Of a stretch of 53,972 bases of DNA, positions 18,625-25,480 are shown piece by piece. Source of the stretch: Segetibacter sp. Its GTDB lineage: Bacteria; Bacteroidota; Bacteroidia; Chitinophagales; Chitinophagaceae. The notes under the pieces were generated by a model, which saw nothing but the letters and a program-made list of their open reading frames with translations, had not been told where the DNA came from and made no database searches. The stretch lies in assembly GCF_025963695.1 (NCBI RefSeq), contig NZ_JAOQAH010000078.1, positions 1 through 53,972 on the forward strand, in the 5' to 3' direction. How positions within the stretch are numbered: the first letter of the stretch is position 1; the number at the start of each line of letters is the position of its first letter. Both the position numbers and the translations under genes were made by a program.

Positions 18625-19031
18625 TCATCCAATTAGTGAAGGCTTTAATTCAGAATTTTAACAGGGGTAAGTTGAACGAATAAGATTGGTGAAAGCGCTA
18701 CCGGTAAAAAAAGTATGCCATGTTACCTCGCCAGGAATTGCAGCCATCTTCAGGTATGAACCCTGGTACGCTTCGCAGGCTAAATAAAAGCTGGGCCAAG
18801 CACATAAGCATGCGGCTCAACTGATGTTTAATGGAGATCAAATGGCCGGGTACAAAAAGAAATTCTTCTTTCTAACAATATTACTACCGGTAGTCGCAGC
18901 TCCAGAACCATTAACGCAAGTACGTCGCCAACAAAATATCGTTACACTTGATCATGTTTTTGATATGGTAAGAAAGTACCAATCTTGCAGCGCGAAGTGC
19001 GGTTGACCCCTCGTATAAATGAGGCTAAGTA
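18625..19031. other. Gap between envelope operon and tail sheath gene
   Basis: About 400 bases on which the leftward operon begins and the leftward sheath gene ends. A short signal-peptide-like open frame at 18842-19006 (listed separately) is the only structure seen. No promoter or terminator stood out. Confidence 0.4.
18842..19006 (+). pseudogene. Possible truncated 5' remnant of an exported protein gene
   Basis: The frame starts MAGYKKKFFFLTILLPVVAAP, a plausible signal peptide, and continues to NIVTLDHVFDMVRKYQ, which resembles the first helix of TolC-family proteins (TL...V...A...P). It then stops within ten codons, 25 bases before the convergent tail sheath gene ends. It may be the remnant of an outer-membrane efflux gene cut at this junction. 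The match is short and from memory, so chance is a real alternative. Confidence 0.25.
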
Positions 19032-20435
19032 CTACGAGGGAGCAATCATCATATACAAAAATCTAAGGAGTATAAATTCACCAGGACGGAGAGCCGCTAA
19101 TCCTATTTCAACTATCATTCGGCCTTCAAGTAAATCGCTTGCTGTCATCGTTTGATTCAGTCCCACTTTAAGATAAAAAGCTTCCTGCGTTTTAACGCCC
19201 GTTAAAGCGCCAGCCTTCCAAAGTTGTGTAAGATAATCTTCTATCATTGATCTAATTCTCTGCCATGTATTGGCGTCATTCGGCAGAAAAACAACCTGAG
19301 CCGTTGCACTTTCAAGTGATTTTTCGACCATGCTAAAAAATCTTTGAACAGAAATATATCGCCATTCTGTATCGTTACCCGCCATGGTTCGCGCACCCCA
19401 AATAATAGCATTACCACGGCCAGGAAGACTACGAATAACATTTACCGACTTCCCTCCAATTGGGTCCACGTTAAGGTCCTCCTGTTCCCGAATGCTTAGA
19501 TTGATTTCAGGATTAACAGCCAAAGATATCCCAACGTTAGCAGGAGGGCTCCATACACCTCTCGAATGATCGATTTCTGCATACTTTCCAACAATGGCAC
19601 ACGACGCAGGTAGCGGCATATGTATGCCGCTTATTGCATTTGTTGCAACTACGAAATGGGATGGGCTTTTGCTTTTTAATTGAAGCAAACTGCCGTTAAG
19701 AGTACGATCACCTTTACCAATTATTTTTACGCTGCTTCCTTCGGGGTCATAATGATATTGAATAGTAGTAAATATTCCGGGGTAGTAAATGGCAGCGTAT
19801 TTTCTTATGTTACTTTCGCCGAAATCGAAGTCGCGAAATGTTTTAATGGGATCAAAAGTAACATCGTCTGGTTTCACCCATACGTCCATCACTACAAATC
19901 TATCCTTTGATTCAGCAGCCTGCTCCATCGCTTTTTTATGTAACATGTAGTAGTCTCCGGCCGAAGCAATGTTTAAGGAATCCGGAAAAACTACAAGTGT
20001 TACCCCAGTTACTTTGGCTATTTTGTTCAAACCCTTTGTCAAACTCACCAGTGATATTCCACCTCTCGTTTTAACACTTCCAACCGATATTATGTAGCAA
20101 GCTCCACCCCCATTCGCGAAGAACATTTGAAGGGAATAATACATCAAAAATTTGGACGGCTTAACCACTTTACCTTTTGCGTCTACCTGGCCTGGCCGGG
20201 TTGCATCTATAATTACCTGGATAGTTGTTTCAGGTATAGTAAGGCCGAAGTACTGCTGATATTCTGGCAGTGATTTTATAAGAAGGGGTTTAAACAATAA
20301 ATCGCCGGGCTTTCTATTTTCAGCCTTCTGCGTGTAGCCAACGAAGGCGGGAATGGCAGTTTCAACCGAGGTAATAAAAGGTGGAAGCGCTGCCATTTCA
20401 TTGATAAGTACTCCGGGGATTGTAGCTTCTGCCAT
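19032..20435 (-). CDS. Phage tail sheath family protein, isolated copy
   Basis: The 467-residue protein begins IPGVLINEMAALPPFITSVETAIPAFVGYT, the standard N-terminus of contractile tail sheath proteins (T4 gp18/VipB-like and eCIS/R-type pyocin relatives). It ends in the conserved sheath C-terminal region GRMIVEIGLAALRPGEFILLRF after a SVQRFFSMVEKSLESATAQVVFLPND helix. In tailed phages and extracellular contractile injection systems this subunit polymerises around an inner tube and contracts. Here no tube, baseplate, spike, ATPase or capsid gene adjoins: neighbours are an SDR oxidoreductase and an envelope operon. The length is usual for a minimal sheath. It may be a stray piece of a contractile injection system encoded elsewhere or a relic. 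Confidence 0.88.
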   Translation of the reverse strand: MAEATIPGVLINEMAALPPFITSVETAIPAFVGYTQKAENRKPGDLLFKPLLIKSLPEYQQYFGLTIPETTIQVIIDATRPGQVDAKGKVVKPSKFLMYYSLQMFFANGGGACYIISVGSVKTRGGISLVSLTKGLNKIAKVTGVTLVVFPDSLNIASAGDYYMLHKKAMEQAAESKDRFVVMDVWVKPDDVTFDPIKTFRDFDFGESNIRKYAAIYYPGIFTTIQYHYDPEGSSVKIIGKGDRTLNGSLLQLKSKSPSHFVVATNAISGIHMPLPASCAIVGKYAEIDHSRGVWSPPANVGISLAVNPEINLSIREQEDLNVDPIGGKSVNVIRSLPGRGNAIIWGARTMAGNDTEWRYISVQRFFSMVEKSLESATAQVVFLPNDANTWQRIRSMIEDYLTQLWKAGALTGVKTQEAFYLKVGLNQTMTASDLLEGRMIVEIGLAALRPGEFILLRFLYMMIAPS

Positions 20436-20982
20436 AAATATAATTTCTGGTTTATAACTGGTCCTTCTTCTGCCTTAGCACTTTCTTGTGGATTTGGAAA
20501 GAACTGTTCAAAAAAGCAAGTTCTTTAAAGCCAGTTTCGTGTTGCCAGTCTCTAAAAACATTTTCCTATCGGTAATTGCAGATCGGTAGTAAGGATAAAC
20601 AAAATAGGTGGGCTTTTCTCATATTGGGCAAAAGATGAATAATTCTTGCCCTTCGTTCATACCAAAGCAACAGGAAGTCGGGGGTATTAAGTTTGAAATT
20701 TCTACCAGCTCACAACCATCTCTGAAATGGTTGCCTTTGTAAAGCGCTGGTTCTTCAACTACAGTTCAGTAATAACTGCTTGCATCAAAATATTTGGACT
20801 GTCAACTTTTGATCAGTAGAATTTCTTTATCCGAACCAATGCAATGAATGTCTGGAAAAAACAATAATTAGAATAATGGACGAATGGTGAAAAGGCGAAT
20901 AAAAATATGCAAGTACAGGGAGTGACACAACCGGAGACAGCTTGAAAAACAACTGCTGGTAAACTAAAAAAAATCAGAAATA
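20436..20982. other. Non-coding gap upstream of tail sheath gene
   Basis: About 550 bases between two leftward genes. No open frame with recognisable features, no T-tailed hairpin and no exact TAnnTTTG element was seen close to the sheath start. Confidence 0.4.
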
Positions 20983-22083
20983 CTATTGTTTGTTTTGCAT
21001 TTTACGTTGCTTTTTTTCTTCCTTCATTCTTGCGCGTACGCCATCATCAACACCCCTGCCGCTTTCCATTGGTGTAAATACTGCACCTGAAGTTGATTGC
21101 ATTGGTGGTGCCGTTTTTATTTGATACCTATGAACAATGTTGGCCGACATTCTTTCTGTTGTATGTGGGAACAAGTGATGGAAGAACCTTGTAAGCTTCG
21201 CCTTTGTGGCAACGGCTAGTTCCTTTCGTGGATGCAGTGATGACCAGATAACTGCATTCACTACTTTATCAGGATTGTCCATTGCGGCCATGCGTGGAGT
21301 GCCGCCACTATAATTTGCAGCATGGCGCCAGAAGGGGGTATCGAAAGCCCACGGTTCAACAGTTACCACCTTTATGCTTTTGTATCCGTTCAATCTTAGT
21401 TCCTGGTTAATGGCTTCGCCTAAATTTAACACGCCACCTTTGGTAGCAGCATACGATGCATGGTAAGCCAATGGATTTTCACTTTCAATAGAACCCATAT
21501 TTATAAGTACGCCATAACCCTGTTTCCTAAACTGGTTTATGGCGGCGTGACTGCCATAAATAAAACCTTTCAGGTTGACATCGACCATTCGTGCCTGTTC
21601 TTCGATTGGGATTTCCCAAAAACGCCCAATTGCTCCAACACCTGCCATGTTTATCCATACATCAATATCTGCAAACTGCTTAAGCGCAGAATCTCTTAAT
21701 CGTTGAACGTCTTCAGGCTTACTTATATCCATAGTAACCACCAGCGCTGTTCCTCCATTAGCCCTAACCTTAGCAGCTACTTCTTCCAGTAAGTCTGTTC
21801 GTCGCGCAGCTAACACTACGTTGGCTTTATATTCTCCCAGCTTTTCTGCCACACCGCGACCAAAGCCACTTGAAGCACCAACTATCACAAATGTTTTACC
21901 TGCAGTTTTTCGTTGTGCGCCTGAACTAAGTCTTGAGGTTGAACAACCAGTCATTAGAAACCCCAATAGTAATAGTAAGTAGAATTGATTGTTCTGAAGC
22001 AGAAGTACTAATTGGTTGATAAATGTTGTTCTATCAGGAGAGACACAGTCGTTATTGCTGTTTAGTAATGTAACCCTTCTCAT
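20983..22083 (-). CDS. Short-chain dehydrogenase with a lipobox-like N-terminus
   Basis: The SDR core spans about residues 60-270. It has the nucleotide-binding motif IVGASSGFGRG, an acidic/basic stretch VVLAARRTDLLEE typical of NADP(H) users, the NMAGVG motif, the catalytic serine in INMGSIES, and the YxxxK pair in YHASYAATKG. Ahead of it is a hydrophobic run ending LLLLLGFLMTGCS, a good lipobox with cysteine near residue 47 if translation starts at the ATG at 22083. The n-region would be unusually long. An internal ATG at 21954 (MTGCSTS) would give a plain cytoplasmic enzyme. The C-terminal 70 residues are basic and likely disordered. The substrate is unknown. Confidence 0.85.
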   Translation of the reverse strand: MRRVTLLNSNNDCVSPDRTTFINQLVLLLQNNQFYLLLLLGFLMTGCSTSRLSSGAQRKTAGKTFVIVGASSGFGRGVAEKLGEYKANVVLAARRTDLLEEVAAKVRANGGTALVVTMDISKPEDVQRLRDSALKQFADIDVWINMAGVGAIGRFWEIPIEEQARMVDVNLKGFIYGSHAAINQFRKQGYGVLINMGSIESENPLAYHASYAATKGGVLNLGEAINQELRLNGYKSIKVVTVEPWAFDTPFWRHAANYSGGTPRMAAMDNPDKVVNAVIWSSLHPRKELAVATKAKLTRFFHHLFPHTTERMSANIVHRYQIKTAPPMQSTSGAVFTPMESGRGVDDGVRARMKEEKKQRKMQNKQ

Positions 22084-22527
22084 AAGTCTTTTTAGATTAT
22101 TGGATGAACTAAAAATTATAAAAAGAATATATATAAAAAGAATGCCATTACAGTTTTTGCCATATGGTCAAAACATTACAAAAAATGGATAGCAACCGAT
22201 GAGCACCGCCTATCTATTCTTTTCGTTGTCTTTCCCCTTCTTACCGAAACGGTCGCAGTTGTTCTCTCACCGCTTTTACAAATTTCGCTGATCCTTAAAC
22301 TGATTCAGTAATTAAACCCGGCGTTTCTGGTATTCGCATTTTAAAAACTCATACTAACATTGCACTTACTTATTCCATTTTCTACCGATCTGTGATAAAG
22401 AACACAAAGTTTTAGAAGATGCAACTTAATGGTCCTTCTATCCTTCACACAATTATAACTAATCTCAGTCGTTTAAGGCTATGGGTTATTTTAAATGTTT
22501 TTCCTTATTAAAGCAATGATAATTACC
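22084..22527. other. Divergent intergenic region with a tandem direct repeat
   Basis: About 440 AT-rich bases between the leftward SDR gene and the rightward OB-fold-like gene. TATAAAAAGAAT occurs twice, at 22117-22128 and 22132-22143, a direct repeat with a 15-base period just upstream of the SDR start; it could be a regulator site or chance in AT-rich DNA. No gene was seen. Confidence 0.35.
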
Positions 22528-23142
22528 ATGGGATTTCTGCATATAAGAATAATAAGTGTACTTCTTCCTGTTGCTATTGCAAGTTCTTTTTCAACTTTGG
22601 CACAAACCCGCACCGAGTTGAAGGAGGCAAACAAACATATTGGGGAGATAGTGTCGGTATGTGGTACAATTATAAGTGTCAAGCACCTGTATAATGTAAA
22701 GGATAAGCCTATTTTAGTGAACCTGGGAAACGTAACACAACACCTGGATGTAGTGATAGCTACAGAAGACGGAACTCTGCCCTACCTATCGGTCGACAGC
22801 TTACAATACAAAGATGCTTGCGTAACTGGCAAAATTTACTACTTTAAAGGAACAGAGCATATTTATCTAAAGGCAGAAAATATAAAACTGAAACAATCTG
22901 AAATCATTGCTTCGGTAGCTTTTAAAGAAAAAGAAGCCGAACTAATCAGCACGCCTGCTTTATTATCTGCGACTGAAAAAAGCAATGTCAAAAAGACTAT
23001 AACCCTTGATAGTAAAAAGCCCAGTGCCGCCTCTAGTGCACTACTAATAAGATATATTAAACTGGGAAAGATCCTTTCTTACAAGGAAAAAAAAGGAAAG
23101 AAAACGTATGTTGTTCAGTTGAAAGAGTATAAGAAGAATTAG
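22528..23142 (+). CDS. Exported protein with OB-fold-like domain
   Basis: The start is set at the ATG giving MGFLHIRIISVLLPVAIASSFSTLAQ, a signal peptide; an ATG-less extension to 22495 adds 11 residues. The mature part carries HIGEIVSVCGTIISVKH ... PILVNLGN ... LDVVIATEDG ... YKDACVTGKIYYFKGTEHIYLKA. This pattern (CGxV, NLG, VTGKI, I.L) is typical of the small secreted OB-fold domains of Bacteroidota. The C-terminal 80 residues are Lys/Ser-rich and end in a basic segment that could bind nucleic acid or surface polymer. Its stop overlaps the convergent GT2 gene by four bases. The specific function is unknown. Confidence 0.6.
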   Translation: MGFLHIRIISVLLPVAIASSFSTLAQTRTELKEANKHIGEIVSVCGTIISVKHLYNVKDKPILVNLGNVTQHLDVVIATEDGTLPYLSVDSLQYKDACVTGKIYYFKGTEHIYLKAENIKLKQSEIIASVAFKEKEAELISTPALLSATEKSNVKKTITLDSKKPSAASSALLIRYIKLGKILSYKEKKGKKTYVVQLKEYKKN

Positions 23143-23924
23143 CCTGGTAACTTTTTAAAGTTTACATCATAATTATATTTTACCTGCCTATAAATATTTC
23201 TTATCAATATTATGATCGGGTTGCTACTTGTTCTCCACGGTTTCTCCTTCCAGGTGCTTGGTTCAGTTGACGAGTTTTGCTGGATAAACAAGCTTTTAAA
23301 CTCATCAAAAAATAATCCTTTTCCTTTTTTTTGAATAAAGGAAACACACTTTGCATACTCTGTTTTCCTCGAATTTAAGGTCTCGGAATAACGCCCGAAC
23401 TTCGCAAAAAAGTTGCTTTTTCTTAAATGAGGATGATCGCTATAATAGTGCAATTTCATTGTTTTTAATCCCCACCGGTTATATACCATTTCTGAAAATC
23501 CTCTGTTAAAAGGCTTTAAATACGGGTAAGGCAAATATGCATAAAACCTAATCATATCCCACCTGCTGTCCGTACTCATTATATTTATGGCGTCTTCAAA
23601 ATGTGTGGCGAAGGCAGACGTAGGTACAAAGTCTTCTTGCACATAGAGGGTATAAAGTGTTTTAACCGCATCTTGCCCTTTATTAATATTATTTCCCAAT
23701 CCCTTATTTTCCGGTGTGGTAATAAGCTGGAAAAGATATTGTTTTTCTAATTTCTTAACGGCATCCAGGTGTTCTGGCAAACTGCCGTCGTCCGACACTA
23801 CAATATCTCCAAATTTGCACTGCTGTTCCTTAAAAGCAAATAATAAACGCTCTAAAGAACTACTCCTGTTATAATGAGTTATAAGTAATGTAACATCTGG
23901 AAAAGAGTAGTTTATAGTAGACAT
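23139..23924 (-). CDS. Family 2 glycosyltransferase
   Basis: The 261-residue protein has the GT-A nucleotide-binding start VTLLITHYNRSSSLERLL, the acidic VVSDDGS motif near residue 40 and a DXD-like position in YVQEDFV. It has no membrane helices and is about the size of a soluble GT2 domain. It is the distal gene of a leftward pair with the hexapeptide acyltransferase (29 bases apart), divergent from the main polysaccharide operon, and probably transfers one sugar of the repeat unit on the inner face of the membrane. Donor and acceptor cannot be told from the sequence. Confidence 0.8.
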   Translation of the reverse strand: MSTINYSFPDVTLLITHYNRSSSLERLLFAFKEQQCKFGDIVVSDDGSLPEHLDAVKKLEKQYLFQLITTPENKGLGNNINKGQDAVKTLYTLYVQEDFVPTSAFATHFEDAINIMSTDSRWDMIRFYAYLPYPYLKPFNRGFSEMVYNRWGLKTMKLHYYSDHPHLRKSNFFAKFGRYSETLNSRKTEYAKCVSFIQKKGKGLFFDEFKSLFIQQNSSTEPSTWKEKPWRTSSNPIIILIRNIYRQVKYNYDVNFKKLPG

Positions 23925-23953
23925 AGAGTGATATATTGCTGTCTGAATAACGA

Positions 23954-24589
23954 TTAAAGAGTAAATGGCTTTAGAGGGATGGCACTACTCCATTCGTTTG
24001 TTTCAAAGTTGTGTTGTTTAATTACTTTAGCCGGATTTCCTGCTGCCACACAATAAGAAGGAATATTTTTGGTAACTACAGATCCTGCAGCGATCACTGA
24101 ATGTTTGCCAATAATTACGCCTGCCGTTATAACGCTGTTTGCACCAATCCAGCAATCATCCTCTATAATTATTTTTCTTGTCGTTATGCCCTGGCACCGG
24201 ATGGGCAAGACGACGTCCTGGTACTGATGATTCAATCCACTAATCACAACATTCTGAGCCAAAATAATATTGCTGCCTATTTGTACCGGCCCTATAATTA
24301 CATTGCCTAATCCAATTAAAGTATTATCCCCTATTACCACATCGCCTACCCCATTATTAATTGTCGAAAAATCTTCAATTACAGAGGCTTTGCCAATTTC
24401 AAAATGATTAAAGGGCACTACATCCAACCTTACCCTTCTTCTTATTATAGCGCCTCTTTTATGTGTATGAAAAAAGGGGTTAACAAACCAGCTTACCCAT
24501 AGCCTTGGCCTTGCTTCGTTTTTCGCTATTAAAAGCCGGTGAACAATCTTTTTAAGGCTCTTATTACTTTTTAAAAAATCAATATTCAT
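23954..24589 (-). CDS. Hexapeptide-repeat acyltransferase (WcaF/maltose O-acetyltransferase type)
   Basis: The 211-residue product carries a left-handed beta-helix of hexapeptide repeats (IGDNTLIGLGNVIIGPVQIG ... IIEDDCWIGANSVITAGVIIG) and the closing motif AAGNPAKVIK characteristic of O-acetyltransferases. A catalytic histidine is likely in LNHQYQ. It would work as a trimer and acetylate a sugar hydroxyl, using acetyl-CoA, on the glycan made by this locus. It is the first gene leftward of the divergent region at 24590-24796. Confidence 0.85.
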   Translation of the reverse strand: MNIDFLKSNKSLKKIVHRLLIAKNEARPRLWVSWFVNPFFHTHKRGAIIRRRVRLDVVPFNHFEIGKASVIEDFSTINNGVGDVVIGDNTLIGLGNVIIGPVQIGSNIILAQNVVISGLNHQYQDVVLPIRCQGITTRKIIIEDDCWIGANSVITAGVIIGKHSVIAAGSVVTKNIPSYCVAAGNPAKVIKQHNFETNEWSSAIPLKPFTL

Positions 24590-24796
24590 TGTTCCGCTGT
24601 GTTATTAATGTACACGGTTTCGATACGAAATAAAAGAAGCTTAAAACCGTTATAGCAATCTATTGATTACAAGCAGGTACAAATAGTTGCAGTTTGCCCG
24701 GCAAAATCTTTTGAAAACGGCTGCATCATATTTCGCCTTATTGTCATCATACTAGCATTCAAATTTTAGAGAATTACTATTTATTGAAATCGAAGT
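24590..24796. promoter_or_regulatory. Divergent start region of the polysaccharide locus
   Basis: About 200 bases separate the leftward acyltransferase gene from the rightward TolC-like gene, so promoters in both directions must lie here or in the neighbouring coding ends. No full consensus -33/-7 pair was found by eye, so the placement is inferred from gene orientation only. Confidence 0.4.
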
Positions 24797-25480
24797 ATGT
24801 ATCGTTTAATCTTAATCATTTTCATTCTATTCTTTTCCGTCTTTACAAAAGTTGAAGCACAGGAAACTATGTTAAAGGAAATCTCCTATCCCTACCTAGA
24901 CACGCTGATTCGAATTTCAAAAGGATATTACGCCCGAATGAAGGTATTTGAAGCACAGATAAACATAGCTGAACTGAATGTAAAAAGATCAAAAGCTTCA
25001 CTACTTGATGTTTTAAACCTGTCTTACTTATACAGCCCTAAGAATACTACTACTTTAATAAATCCCTCTTTACTTAATGGTTACCAGGTGGGCGTAGGTA
25101 TTAACATTGGCAACTTGCTTCAAAAACCCTCGCAGGTTAGAATAGCAAAAAAAGAATTGGAGATTTCATGGCTGCAAAAAGATGAGTATACGTATTTACT
25201 TGAGGCGACAGTGAAAGAACGTTATTTCAGGTATATACAATCATTGTCTACGCTTAAGCTAGTGGCGCAGGCCGAGATTGATGTGCAAAGCATTTTAGTA
25301 GCAGTACGCAACAAGTTTCAAAAAGGTGAGGAAACCTTCGGCAATTATTCTGCCGCTTTAATCGCATTTACCAATCAGAATCAAGCCAAGGTAGCAGCCG
25401 AAGCAGAAGTATTTATCGCAAAGGCAAGGCTGGAGGAATTAATTGGAAACACGCTAGAATCGGTAAAACAATGGCAATAG
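24797..25480 (+). CDS. Half-length TolC-family outer-membrane protein
   Basis: The 227-residue product has a signal peptide (MYRLILIIFILFFSVFTKVEAQ). Helical and short beta segments follow in one TolC-like repeat: a long helix (YARMKVFEAQINIAELNVKRSKAS), a strand pair (LNLSYLYS ... YQVGVGINIG), then two long helices (RIAKKELEISWLQKDEYTYLLEATVKERY ... AEAEVFIAKARLEELIG). Classical TolC proteins contain two such repeats in about 430-480 residues, so this is half size and would need to assemble as a larger oligomer. Its stop overlaps the start of the Wzc-like gene by ten bases, which ties the two together. It probably serves as the outer-membrane exit for the polysaccharide, since no Wza gene is present. 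Confidence 0.75.
   Translation: MYRLILIIFILFFSVFTKVEAQETMLKEISYPYLDTLIRISKGYYARMKVFEAQINIAELNVKRSKASLLDVLNLSYLYSPKNTTTLINPSLLNGYQVGVGINIGNLLQKPSQVRIAKKELEISWLQKDEYTYLLEATVKERYFRYIQSLSTLKLVAQAEIDVQSILVAVRNKFQKGEETFGNYSAALIAFTNQNQAKVAAEAEVFIAKARLEELIGNTLESVKQWQ

Noticed and set aside
22231..22290. Candidate terminator-like C/T-rich stretch upstream of the OB-fold gene
   Set aside because: No stem of useful length could be formed and no T-run follows in a suitable place.
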